Source of the DNA: UBA5066 sp048500275
GTDB taxonomy: Bacteria; Acidobacteriota; Thermoanaerobaculia; UBA5066
Length of the DNA stretch: 64,000 nt
Assembly (NCBI GenBank): GCA_048500275.1
Contig: JASNYI010000003.1
Span: forward strand, 992,001 to 1,056,000
Direction of reading: 5' to 3'
Made by a program: the position numbers and the translations under genes
Notes under the pieces: model-generated
What the model saw: the letters and a program-made list of their open reading frames with translations, nothing else
What the model was told of the DNA's origin: nothing
Database searches by the model: none
Part shown: positions 10,058 through 18,086 of the stretch, piece after piece
Position numbering within the stretch: the first letter of the stretch is position 1
Layout: the number at the start of each line of letters is the position of its first letter

Positions 10058-10454
10058 CGGTCGGCCTCCGGGCCGATTCTCCTCCCTGTTCCGCCCTGTT
10101 CCGCCGGCGCTCCCGGCGTCGGGGCGACCGCCGATCTCGCACCCGTCGTCGACGACGGCCGAGAACCAGGCGACGTCCTCGCCGGCCGCCGTCGTGCGGG
10201 AGCCGCAGGGGGGAGTGGCTTCCCCGCGCCGCTCACCGTTCGCCGAGCCGGGAAGGGAGAGGAGCGCGAACCCGAGCAGGCACGCAAGTCCGGGACGGGA
10301 ACGTTCGATCGGCCGTCCTCCTCGGCCGGCGCCCCGGGCACGGGGCCGCGGGAGCCCGCAGCGCGCCCGGAGCCGGGAGAACCGACTTCCGGCACTTCCT
10401 ACGGCGGCGTCGGGCCCAGTGTCTCGGGCCCTCGGGGCGCCCTTCTCGCCCCTC
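10058..10454. other. 397-bp gap without a recognised gene
   Basis: The stretch between the glycosyltransferase and transporter genes has open frames in several phases because of its GC content. The minus frame continuous with the glycosyltransferase has a hydrophobic signal-like stretch (LACLLGFALLSLPGSANG) but no start codon near it. A direct repeat CTGTTCCGCC occurs twice at about 10087-10107. I see no promoter or RNA gene that I can support. Confidence 0.4.
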
Positions 10455-11984
10455 TCATCCCAGGACGAGCGGCACGAGGAAGAGAACGCCCGCCGGGATG
10501 ACGACACAGGCCGCCAGGTTCAGGAGAAGCCCTGCGCGCGCCATCGTGGCGATCGGGACGAGCCCCGAGCCGTAGACGATCGCGTTCGGTGGCGTCGCCA
10601 CGGGGAGCATGAAAGCCATGCTGCACGCGAGCGCGCAGCCGAGGGCCGGCTCGAGCGGCGAAGCCCCCGCAGCCTGCGCGCTCGCGATGGCGAGAGGAAC
10701 GAGCATCGTCGCGGCGGCGGTGTTCGAGGTGACCTCCGTGAAGAAGATCGAGAAGACGACGAAGACGACCGTCAGCCCCGCCGTCGTCGAGACCCCGGTC
10801 GCCGAAACGAGCCCCTGGCCGAGGACTTCCGAGAGGCCCGTCCGGAACATCGCCCCTCCGAGCGAGAGTCCGCCGCCGAAGAGGAGGAGCGTCCCCCAGT
10901 CGATCCCCGTCGCCTCGTCCCACGTCAGCGCGCGGCGGCGCTCGTCCCCTCCCCCGAGCGGCCCGCCCGGCAGGACGAAGAGGAGCACGGCGCCCAGGAC
11001 CGCCACGGCCCCTTCGGGAAGGGACCTCGCGACCACCGCGGCCAGCGGGTCCCCGGACCCCAGGGCGAGCGCGAGGAGGCCCGGCGCGACCCAGAGCGTC
11101 ACGGTCAGGGCGAACGCCAAGGTGACGCTCCTCTCACCGGTGCCCATCGTCTCCGGCGCTTCTCGCCGGGCCGCCCCGGCCGCGACGGGCGCCGCGCCGC
11201 GCCGGAGCGGGAGGCCGAGCGAAAGGGCCACGACGCCGAGCATCGCCGCCGTCACCGGGAGCGCCACGAGGAGCCACGGCACGAATCCGACCTCGATCCC
11301 GGCGAGAGACGAGAGCTGACCGAGGGCGACGAGGTTCGGGGGGGAGCCGACCGGCGTCCCGATTCCCCCGACCGAGGCCCCGTACGCGCAAGCGAGAAGC
11401 AGGGACCTCGCGAGCGGCGAGCGGCGGTCCCCCCCGGGCGCGAGGGTCCCGAGGACGCCGAGCGCGATGGGGTAGAGCATCGCCGTCGTCGCCGAGTTGG
11501 AGAGCCACATCGAGAGTGCCGCGGCGAGGACCGTGAAGGTCACGACGACGCGCCCCGGTGAGGAGCTCGCCGCGCGCAGGGCGAGGACCGCGCGGGCGAG
11601 GCGCCGGTCGAGGCCGTGGACGCTCATCGCCCGGGCGAGGAGGAACGAGCCGAGGAAGAGGAAGATGATCGGGTCGCCGAACGGCGCGAACGCGTCGCGC
11701 ACCCCGACGACGCCGAGAACGACCGCCAGCGCCGGCCCGAGGACGGCCGTCACGGGGAGAGGCGCGGCCTCCGTGATCCACCAGGCGAGAACCCACGCAA
11801 CGACCGCGAGGAGGCGTCCGGCCTCGGCGCCCAGGCTCTCCGGGGGAAAGGCGAGAAGGAGGACGAAGGCAGCCGGGCCGGCCACGAGGCCGACTCGCCG
11901 GCGGCTTCTCTCGAAACGGGCCTCCGCCTCGGAGAGGCGCCCCTGCGGGGAAGGCGGCTTGGGAGTGCCCGGGAGCTCGGTCAC
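10455..11984 (-). CDS. SLC13/DASS-family sodium:dicarboxylate or sulfate symporter
   Basis: A 509-residue transporter with about a dozen membrane segments. The family signature regions are visible: an SNSATTAML hairpin near residue 160, GGIGTPVGSPPNLVALG near residue 210, and the pseudo-repeat TSNTAAATMLVPLA followed by ATPPNAIVYGSGLV near the C-terminus. These are the Ser-Asn-Thr-type substrate/sodium sites of DASS carriers. It should import di- or tricarboxylates, or sulfate, with sodium across the inner membrane. The N-terminus has a 30-residue cytoplasmic stretch rich in Arg and Glu. The first gene of the leftward group DASS - glycosyltransferase - TrmB, though the 397-bp gap argues against one transcript. 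Confidence 0.88.
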   Translation of the reverse strand: MTELPGTPKPPSPQGRLSEAEARFERSRRRVGLVAGPAAFVLLLAFPPESLGAEAGRLLAVVAWVLAWWITEAAPLPVTAVLGPALAVVLGVVGVRDAFAPFGDPIIFLFLGSFLLARAMSVHGLDRRLARAVLALRAASSSPGRVVVTFTVLAAALSMWLSNSATTAMLYPIALGVLGTLAPGGDRRSPLARSLLLACAYGASVGGIGTPVGSPPNLVALGQLSSLAGIEVGFVPWLLVALPVTAAMLGVVALSLGLPLRRGAAPVAAGAARREAPETMGTGERSVTLAFALTVTLWVAPGLLALALGSGDPLAAVVARSLPEGAVAVLGAVLLFVLPGGPLGGGDERRRALTWDEATGIDWGTLLLFGGGLSLGGAMFRTGLSEVLGQGLVSATGVSTTAGLTVVFVVFSIFFTEVTSNTAAATMLVPLAIASAQAAGASPLEPALGCALACSMAFMLPVATPPNAIVYGSGLVPIATMARAGLLLNLAACVVIPAGVLFLVPLVLG

Positions 11985-12064
11985 AGGGTGCCGCCAAGTC
12001 TAGCCCTGCCAGCGTGTTCCGTCAGGGCCGCCGTCCCGGACTCCGCGCGGAGCGGCTCCTGTAA

Positions 12065-12087
12065 TAGAAAATCAAGACCTGACCCCT
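12065..12087 (-). repeat. REP-like half-site
   Basis: On the minus strand this reads AGGGGTCAGGTCTTGATTTT followed by CTA, sharing the GGGGTCAGGTCT core of the palindromes at 44828 and 63804. Here only one arm is seen. It sits in the divergent gap between the transporter and DUF1697 genes. Similar cores border REP/IS200-like elements in other bacteria. Confidence 0.55.
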
Positions 12088-12098
12088 ATAATCCGCCC

Positions 12099-12650
12099 AT
12101 GCCCCGGTACGCCGCATTCCTCCGCGCCGTGAACGTCGGCGGACGCGTCGTGAAGATGGAAAGGGTCCGGCAGCTCTTCGAGGCGACCGGCTTCACGGGC
12201 GTCTCGACGCTCCTCGCAAGCGGAAACGTCCTCTTCACGGCGGGACGCGGGCGCGCCTCGAAGCTCGAGGAGAAGATCGAGAAGGCGCTCGGCTCCGCTC
12301 TCGGCTGGGAGGTGGCGGTCTTCCTCAGGACCCCGGCCGAGCTGGCGGCCGTCGCCGCGCAGTCCCCCTTCTCCGCCGAGGACGTCGCGACGGCGCATGC
12401 GGTCTACGTCGGCTTCCTGAAGGAGCCGCCGGGGACGGAACCGCGCGCCCTCCTGCACGGGCTAAGGACGCCCACGGACGAGCTCGCGGTGCACGGGCGG
12501 GAGCTCTGGTGGCTCTGCCGCGTCCGTTCGGCCGACTCGGAACTCTCGGGCGGGAGCCTCGAGAAGGCCCTCGGCCTCCCCGCCACGTTCCGCAACGTGA
12601 CGACCGTCCGGGCCGTCGCCGCCCGGCTGGGCAGCCGGGGGGCGGCGTGA
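12099..12650 (+). CDS. DUF1697 family protein
   Basis: A 183-residue cytoplasmic protein with the DUF1697 signature: an N-terminal YAAFLRAVNVGGRVVKM, then GVSTLLASGNVLF, LGWEVAVFLRTPAELAAV, and a C-terminal TFRNVTTVRAVA. The family function is unknown. The ATG lies 11 bp after the REP-like half-site. Its stop overlaps the GTG of the racemase gene, so the two are translationally coupled. Confidence 0.85.
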   Translation: MPRYAAFLRAVNVGGRVVKMERVRQLFEATGFTGVSTLLASGNVLFTAGRGRASKLEEKIEKALGSALGWEVAVFLRTPAELAAVAAQSPFSAEDVATAHAVYVGFLKEPPGTEPRALLHGLRTPTDELAVHGRELWWLCRVRSADSELSGGSLEKALGLPATFRNVTTVRAVAARLGSRGAA

Positions 12651-13345
12651 AGACCATCGGCCTGATCGGCGGCATGAGCTGGGAGTCGACCCTCCCCTAC
12701 TACCGGGAGGTCAACGAGCTCGTGAGGGCCCGCCTCGGCGGCCTCCACTCCGCCCGGGTCGCCCTCGTCAGCGTGGACTTCCACGACGTCGAGCGGATGC
12801 AGCGGGCGGGGGCCTGGGACGAGGCGGGCGAGGCCCTCGCGAAGGCCGCCCGGTCGGTGGAGGCGGCGGGAGCCGACTTCCTCGTCCTCTGCACGAACAC
12901 CATGCACAAGGTGGCCCCGGCGATCGAGGCGGCCGTCTCGATACCGCTGCTCCACATCGCCGACGCGACGGCGGCGGCGGTGAAGGGCGAGGGGGTTCGA
13001 GCGGTCGGGCTCCTCGGGACCCGTTTCACCATGGAGGAGGACTTCTACCGCGGGAGGCTGGAGAGCCGCCACGGCCTCGAGGTCCTCGTCCCGGAGGCGG
13101 ACGACCGCGACCTCGTCCACCGGGTCATCTACGGGGAGCTCTGCCTCGGCGTCGTCAGGGAGGAGTCCCGCGCAGGGTACCGGGAGGTGATCCGCCGGCT
13201 CGCCGCGAGGGGAGCCGCCGGAGTCGTCCTGGGCTGCACCGAGATCGCGATGCTCGTCTCGCCGGCCGATTCCCCCGTGCCGGTCTTCGACACGACCCGC
13301 CTCCACGCGGCGGCCGCCGTCGACCTGGCGCTCGCGGGCAGGTAA
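12647..13345 (+). CDS. Aspartate/glutamate racemase family protein
   Basis: A 232-residue Asp/Glu racemase. The two catalytic cysteines are C82 (in LCTNTMHK) and C197 (in LGCTEIAML), and the N-terminal IGLIGGMSWEST is the typical start of the YgeA/RacD group. It interconverts amino-acid enantiomers without a cofactor; the substrate (aspartate, glutamate or another) is not decided. The GTG start overlaps the preceding TGA by three bases. Confidence 0.88.
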   Translation: MKTIGLIGGMSWESTLPYYREVNELVRARLGGLHSARVALVSVDFHDVERMQRAGAWDEAGEALAKAARSVEAAGADFLVLCTNTMHKVAPAIEAAVSIPLLHIADATAAAVKGEGVRAVGLLGTRFTMEEDFYRGRLESRHGLEVLVPEADDRDLVHRVIYGELCLGVVREESRAGYREVIRRLAARGAAGVVLGCTEIAMLVSPADSPVPVFDTTRLHAAAAVDLALAGR

Positions 13346-13444
13346 CCTCCGGGTCCTCGCCCCGAGACCGGGCCCGATTCCGCACGAAAGGGAAACCGCG
13401 GCGCCCGCGCCGGCCGGAGGACGAGAGAGAAGGAGACGCCGCCC

Positions 13445-13948
13445 ATGGAGAGAACCGGAGTCGTCACGTTCCTCGGGAACCCCCTCACCCTCGTCGGCCC
13501 CGAGATCAAGGCCGGAGAGAAGGCTCCCGAATTCACCGTCCTCGACAACACGCTCGCTCCGAAGACCCTCGCCGACTTCGCCGGAAAGACCGTCGTCCTG
13601 AGCGTCACGCCCTCCCTCGACACGGACGTCTGCGACGCCCAGCTCCGCAGGTTCAACCAGGAAGCCGCCGCCCTCGGCGACGGGGTCACGGTCCTGAACG
13701 TCTCGATGGACCTCCCCTTCGCGAACAAGCGCTTCTGCGCTGTGGCCGGCATCGACAGGGCGCTCACGCTGAGCGACCACCGCGACGCCTCGTTCGGTCA
13801 GGCCTACGGCGTCCTCGTCAAGGAGCTGCGCCTCCTGGCGCGGGCGATCTTCGTCGTCGGCGCGGACGGCCTTCTGAAGCACGTGGAGATCGTCCCCGAG
13901 ATGACCCACCACCCCGACTACGACAAGGCGCTCGCCGCCGCGAGGTAG
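13445..13948 (+). CDS. tpx: Thiol peroxidase (atypical 2-Cys peroxiredoxin)
   Basis: A 167-residue Tpx. The peroxidatic cysteine is C63 in TPSLDTDVCDAQ and the resolving cysteine C98 in NKRFCAVAG, at the spacing found in Tpx proteins. It reduces hydrogen and alkyl peroxides using thioredoxin. ATG start after an AAGGAGA site. A GC-rich hairpin (GGCCCGCC 13953-13960, GGCGGGCC 13971-13978) follows the stop. Confidence 0.96.
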   Translation: MERTGVVTFLGNPLTLVGPEIKAGEKAPEFTVLDNTLAPKTLADFAGKTVVLSVTPSLDTDVCDAQLRRFNQEAAALGDGVTVLNVSMDLPFANKRFCAVAGIDRALTLSDHRDASFGQAYGVLVKELRLLARAIFVVGADGLLKHVEIVPEMTHHPDYDKALAAAR

Positions 13949-14093
13949 GGGGGGCCCGCCCCGGAGGCCCGGCGGGCCGTCGCGACCATGCGCCGCGGCG
14001 GCCCGTTCGCACCGAGGGGACGGCGCCTCGACGCGGGAGGCGACCCGGGTCACGCGTCCGGACGCGGGCGAAGGGGCCCGAGCGCTTCGCGGC

Positions 14094-15212
14094 TCAGAAG
14101 CCCGACTGGTCGAAGGAGTTCGGTCCGAGGACTCTTCCCGAGTTCAGGTCCACCTGGAAGCCGATGGCCGTGTACGGGACGCGAAAGTAGCGGAGGAAAC
14201 CGAGGACCGCGGCGCCCCACCACTCGTCGGGCGGCACCCCGAGCGCGCGCCCGACCTCGTAGAGGTCGAGGCCGATCTCGAGGCCGAGGAGCCGCTGCCT
14301 CTCCCACTCCTCTACCCATCCGCCGTAACCCTTCGAGCCATAGGTGACCGCGACGAGACCGAACCGGGCCCAGCCGGGCTCCTTCCCGAGCCGAGGCAGG
14401 AGGCCGGCGAGCCGCAGGTCCATCGTGTAGACCTCGCCCGCGTAGTCGTCCGGCTTCCCGATCACGATTCCCGGGTCGTCGGGCTCGCCGACCGGCACCT
14501 TCCCGAATCGAAACGTGATCGTGTCGTCCCATCCGGTCCTCGCCAGGAACGACCCCGCCACGCCGCCGGCCGCGGTCAGGACCGCGTCCTCCCAGGAGAA
14601 ACCGTAGCTGTGGTACGCGTCGCCGACCTCGACGAGGGCCCCCGTGATCCCGACCATGGCGGCCGACAGGAGCTGCGCCCTGCCGTCCGGCGTGCCGACG
14701 AGGCGCAGGCCAGCTTCCGCGACCCGCCCGACGAGGTATCCCCCGACGAAGTGGGAGGCCTTGTCGGCGCCTCCCGCGTACGCGCTCGCCTCGAACCAGC
14801 CCTCGTCCGCGAACCGGAACGACTCGGTCCCCTCGGCTTTCGCCCAGAACGCCGCGTACTCCAGCCCCAGAAGGACGGCCGTGTAGCCGCCGAGGGTCAG
14901 GAGCGGCCGCCGCGCGATCCACGAGCCGCCGGGCGGCCGCGCCCCCGACTCCGGAACCGGCGCGAGGGTCACGGGAGAGGGATCGAAGAGGCTCGTGGCC
15001 CGGCCGAAGGGCGAGGCGAGAGGCCCGTATGGCACGAGGCCGCTCGATTCGACGTCGAGGCGAAAACCGCGGGGCTCCTCTTCGGGATGCGCGAACGCCT
15101 CCGCCGTGAGGCGGAACCCGGCCGCGGCCGCGGCGGGGCGGGCGAGGCCGGTCGCCAGGAGCGCGGCGAGGAAGAACCACAGGGGCCGGCGGCAGGAGTT
15201 CCGTCGGGTCAC
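14094..15212 (-). CDS. Exported DUF2279-like protein, copy 1
   Basis: A 372-residue protein with a signal peptide (RRPLWFFLAALLATGLARPAAAAA). The conserved core is AGGADKASHFVGGYLVGR, then LVEVGDAYHSYGFSWEDAVLTAAG, resembling the DUF2279 family of predicted periplasmic proteins. Later segments (GEVYTMDLRLAGLLPR, VTYGSKGYGGW, FLRYFRVPYTAIGFQVDLNSGR) are closely matched in the second copy at 34747-35889. Function unknown. The GTG at 15212 is chosen because the earlier frame overlaps the rhomboid gene and lacks a signal peptide. Rhomboid lies 89 bp upstream on the same strand. Confidence 0.75.
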   Translation of the reverse strand: MTRRNSCRRPLWFFLAALLATGLARPAAAAAGFRLTAEAFAHPEEEPRGFRLDVESSGLVPYGPLASPFGRATSLFDPSPVTLAPVPESGARPPGGSWIARRPLLTLGGYTAVLLGLEYAAFWAKAEGTESFRFADEGWFEASAYAGGADKASHFVGGYLVGRVAEAGLRLVGTPDGRAQLLSAAMVGITGALVEVGDAYHSYGFSWEDAVLTAAGGVAGSFLARTGWDDTITFRFGKVPVGEPDDPGIVIGKPDDYAGEVYTMDLRLAGLLPRLGKEPGWARFGLVAVTYGSKGYGGWVEEWERQRLLGLEIGLDLYEVGRALGVPPDEWWGAAVLGFLRYFRVPYTAIGFQVDLNSGRVLGPNSFDQSGF

Positions 15213-15301
15213 GAATGCGGGCCTCTTATCGGTAACGGGGACGATAGAGGTTCCGGGACGCGACGACAACGCCCCGCGGCCCCTCCTTCGCCGTGCCCGA
15301 A

Positions 15302-16855
15302 TCAGTGCGCAGGGAGCGTCCGGGGCTCGCCCCAGGCGGCGAAGCGCCGTGCGGGGAGCGATCGAGGGGTCCCCGCTAGGTCCGGTGAGGCACGGAGGAT
15401 CTCCTGCTCGGCCCGGGACGCGGACTCGCGGAACCCCGGCTCGCAGGCCGGATGGCTCCCGGCCCAGGCGAGGAGGTCGAGCGCCTCCGGGACCATCCCG
15501 GCGCGTCTGGCGAAATCTGCCATCTTCAGCGCGGCCCTCACCGACGCGGAGTCCTTCGGGATTCGGGCGACGAGCCCCTCCAGCTCGCACCACGCCCCGT
15601 CGGTGTCACCGGCCTTCTCCCGGGCGGACGCGCCGGCGAGGAAGAAGCGCGCCGGCAGGACGTCGGCCAGAAGCTCCCCGACCTCCTCGTCGAGAGCGAT
15701 GGCGAGGCCGTTCTCTCCCGTCGCGACGTAGCGCTCGGCAAGGCGCGCAGCCGCGGAGGCCGCTTCCGGCCTCCGGCCGGAGGCGAGCTCCGTGTCGAGG
15801 AGGGACCTCCACGCGTCGACGTTCCCCGGGTCCTTCGCGAGGACGGCGCGGGCCGAGTTGCGCGCGGTGACGAACGCCCCGGCCGCGCGGGCGTCGTTCG
15901 CCTTCAGGATGGCCGGGTCCTGCGACCAGCCGATGCGCGCCTCGATCGACGGGTCGATCCAGCGCTCCTCGACGTCGAAGAGCTTCAGCCCGATCGCCAC
16001 CGCCATCCCGAAGGCGAACCCGCCGATGTGCGCCCACCAGGCCACCGGGGCGTCCGGGAGGAGACGCGCCGCGAGGAGCTGCTCGCCGAGCCAGAGCGGA
16101 AGGACGACGAAGGCCGGGAGCGCGAACCGGAACCGGATGACCGGCAGGAAGAGAATCGGAATGAAGAGGAAGCGGATGTGAGACCGCCCGAGGCGGACCA
16201 GGAACGCGCCCATCACCGCGGCGAGCGCTCCCGAGGCCCCGATCAGGGGCAGGTCCGGGCGGGGCGTCAGCAGGCCGTGGGCCCCCGCGGCGAAGAGCCC
16301 GCCCAGGACGTAGAGCAGCGAGAAGAGGACCCGGCCGTAGACGTCCTCCAGGAAGGGGGCCGTGACGAAGAGGAAGAGGACGTTCCCGAAGAGGTGCCAG
16401 AAGCCTCCGTGGAGGAACATGTGCCCGAGGAGGCCCAGCGCCTCGGGCCGGGACGGCACGAACGAGAGACCGACGTCGCCCCGTTTCCGCAGGAGCTGGA
16501 CCGCGGTCTCGACCCGGGCGTCGAGCTCCTCCTGCTGCCTCTCCACGACGATCGAGATCGGCACCTCGCGGTTATCGACGGCCAGCCGGCGCCTCTCCCC
16601 GACCTCCTCCGACAGGCTCCCCAGGACCTCCCGGCCGACCAGCCCCTCGAGCGTCGCCGGGGCCTCCAGCCAGGGGTGCTCGAGCCAGAACTCCGCGGCG
16701 CTGCGAAGCTGCTGCCCGACCTCGCGGCTCTGCTTCGCGCTCAGGCCGCCGCGCACTCCCGCGAAGAACAGGACGACGAGCGCCACGAGAAGGCCGATCG
16801 AGACCCACGGCGTCCGCCGGACCTCGCTCTCGACGACCCCGATCGGAATCAGCAT
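15302..16855 (-). CDS. Rhomboid-family intramembrane serine protease with TPR-like tail
   Basis: A 517-residue membrane protein. An N-terminal helix and a soluble region of about 120 residues precede the rhomboid core, with HMFLHGGFWHLFGNVLFLF, the catalytic serine S208 in GASGALAAV and the catalytic histidine H276 in AHIGGFAFG. The segment after residue 300 is soluble and helical (ARAVLAKDPGNVDAWRSLL), like tetratricopeptide repeats, and may bind substrates or partners. It would cleave membrane proteins in the inner membrane. It is directly left of the integrated element, whose attL begins 137 bp before its start codon. Confidence 0.9.
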   Translation of the reverse strand: MLIPIGVVESEVRRTPWVSIGLLVALVVLFFAGVRGGLSAKQSREVGQQLRSAAEFWLEHPWLEAPATLEGLVGREVLGSLSEEVGERRRLAVDNREVPISIVVERQQEELDARVETAVQLLRKRGDVGLSFVPSRPEALGLLGHMFLHGGFWHLFGNVLFLFVTAPFLEDVYGRVLFSLLYVLGGLFAAGAHGLLTPRPDLPLIGASGALAAVMGAFLVRLGRSHIRFLFIPILFLPVIRFRFALPAFVVLPLWLGEQLLAARLLPDAPVAWWAHIGGFAFGMAVAIGLKLFDVEERWIDPSIEARIGWSQDPAILKANDARAAGAFVTARNSARAVLAKDPGNVDAWRSLLDTELASGRRPEAASAAARLAERYVATGENGLAIALDEEVGELLADVLPARFFLAGASAREKAGDTDGAWCELEGLVARIPKDSASVRAALKMADFARRAGMVPEALDLLAWAGSHPACEPGFRESASRAEQEILRASPDLAGTPRSLPARRFAAWGEPRTLPAH

Positions 16856-16991
16856 GACGGCCTCCGCGCCCCGACCGCGCAGGTTATCGCAGGCCCACGT
16901 CCGGCAGCTCCCCGGTCGGGCAGGTCGAAGGCCGAATCGGCGACGGAGCCGTCGGGATCAACGAAACGGCCGCGGAGGGAACCGCGGCCCG

Positions 16992-17057
16992 TAAACCCTT
17001 TGAATTGAATGGTGGAGCTGAGGAGGATCGAACTCCCGACCTCTAGAGTGCGATTCT
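16992..17057. repeat. attL, 66-bp direct repeat
   Basis: Identical to 28644-28709. It begins TAAACCCTTTGAATTGAA and ends at TGCGATTCT inside the tRNA anticodon stem. Sequence diverges immediately on both sides, so it marks the left boundary of the element. The crossover probably took place in the anticodon-loop region of tRNA-Ala. Confidence 0.95.
17010..17057 (-). pseudogene. tRNA-Ala 3' fragment at attL
   Basis: The 48-nt fragment runs from the CCA end through the T arm, variable loop and 3' anticodon stem and loop of tRNA-Ala(CGC). The 5' part is absent: after the repeat the sequence (CCGGACGCCATC on the plus strand) no longer matches the tRNA. It is the host remainder left when the element supplied a new 3' end to the tRNA at attR, and cannot fold as a tRNA. 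Confidence 0.93.
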
Positions 17058-17168
17058 CCGGACGCCATCATTTCGGCGACCCCCTGAACATCAACCGAAC
17101 CCTCTATTCAAGCCTACTAGAGGCCACTTCGGTCTCCCGCGCCTAGACGTACAGAGCGCGCTGGAATG

Positions 17169-17196
17169 GTGACGCGGTGACGCGTAAAGTGACGCG
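17169..17196. promoter_or_regulatory. Three GTGACGCG repeats beside attL (candidate integrase arm sites)
   Basis: GTGACGCG occurs at 17169-17176, 17177-17184 and 17189-17196, followed by GTGACC. The same octamer occurs twice just inside attR. Short direct repeats at this distance from both att cores fit arm-type sites of a lambda-type integrase. This is inferred from position and sharing only. Confidence 0.55.
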
Positions 17197-17240
17197 GTGA
17201 CCGGCCACCCGGGGAGGACCCGGAACAGAAGGAGGACTTC

Positions 17241-17825
17241 ATGGACCAGACCGTAGCCCGGATCGACACCCTCTCCCGCTCCGTCGCAGAGCAGGCCGCC
17301 ACGATGCAGGCCGCGTTCGACGAGGAGGACGCCGCCGAGAAGGAGCTCCTCGAGAAGCTCGTCGAGGCCGTCCGCCCGGCGCTCAAGGCGCTCTCGTCGC
17401 GCCTGAAGGCGACGGAGCGGACATGGTGGCCCACCTCCGTCGAGACCGCGACGGAGAAGGGCTACCACCCCGAGCGCGGCGTCATCCTCGACGGCAACGG
17501 CCCGTTCCGGGATTACCCGCGCGCGAATGACGGGCGCATCGGCGGAACCGACCTCGTCCTCCTCGACGACGGGACGTTCGCCCGGCTCGACTGGACCGGC
17601 ACCTGGACCCGCTGGCAGGGCCGCACGTCGGAGGAGACCTCCACCCTCACCCGGCTCGACCTCGACGCCGTCGTCGAGACGTGGGACGTCGACGAGATCG
17701 CCGCCACCCTCTCCGAGAGGCTCGAGGCGCAGCTCGCCGGCCGCTCGGGGAAGACGACCGCGTCGGCCCGGGAGCGCGCCGAGCGGCTCCGCGCCGTCGC
17801 CCGCCTCGCAGGAGGCCGGAAGTGA
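17241..17825 (+). CDS. Element protein of unknown function (194 aa)
   Basis: The first gene of the element's rightward series, with ATG after an AGAAGGAGG ribosome site. The N-terminal 65 residues are strongly helical and rich in Glu/Ala, likely a coiled coil. The middle has two Trp-containing segments (RTWWPTSVETATEKGYHPERG, shortened; and TWTRWQG) and the C-terminus is an Arg-rich helix. No family is recognised. No signal peptide or membrane segment. The 183 bp between attL and this gene hold the GTGACGCG repeats and presumably its promoter, though no clear -10/-35 pair is seen. Confidence 0.65.
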   Translation: MDQTVARIDTLSRSVAEQAATMQAAFDEEDAAEKELLEKLVEAVRPALKALSSRLKATERTWWPTSVETATEKGYHPERGVILDGNGPFRDYPRANDGRIGGTDLVLLDDGTFARLDWTGTWTRWQGRTSEETSTLTRLDLDAVVETWDVDEIAATLSERLEAQLAGRSGKTTASARERAERLRAVARLAGGRK

Positions 17826-17977
17826 AGCCCACGGCGGGGAACCGCGTACCCGTCCCGCTCCTCACGATCGACGTCGACGCGATCTACCGGACGCGCGCCA
17901 TCGGCACGCCGGCCCCGGTAGATTCCCGACGCGCCCCAGAATCGAACCCGAAGAGCCCGAAGAAGACCCCCATGTAG
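17822..17977 (+). CDS. Small element ORF (51 aa)
   Basis: GTG start overlapping the previous TGA (GTGA) with an AGGAGG site just upstream. The peptide begins with KPTAGNRVPVPLLTIDVDAIYRT and ends in a Pro/Ser/Lys-rich tail. No family recognised. The coupling arrangement, the same as for other genes of this element, is the main evidence that it is translated. Confidence 0.4.
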   Translation: MKPTAGNRVPVPLLTIDVDAIYRTRAIGTPAPVDSRRAPESNPKSPKKTPM

Positions 17978-18026
17978 ATCCCCCGGGGCGGAGGCGGTCG
18001 GGATTGATCCCCCCGGCCGAGCGACC

Positions 18027-18069
18027 AAGCTCCCGCGTTCCTCCGCCCCGGTTCTTCCCTCGGGAGCTT
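18027..18069. promoter_or_regulatory. Inverted repeat upstream of the 438-aa gene
   Basis: AAGCTCCCG (18027-18035) pairs with CGGGAGCTT (18061-18069) across 25 nt, ending 17 bp before the ATG at 18087. This is one of the few non-coding gaps in the operon. It could be an operator or an RNA stem-loop affecting translation; no further evidence. Confidence 0.3.
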
Positions 18070-18086
18070 GAGAACGGAGCTTGAGC

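Noticed and set aside
10058..10507. N-terminal extension of the glycosyltransferase to 10507
   Set aside because: It would overlap the transporter gene and put a long low-complexity region before the first membrane helix; no start codon with a ribosome site.
17010..17057. Second tRNA-Ala gene at the left boundary
   Set aside because: Only the 3' part is present; no D arm or 5' acceptor strand follows.
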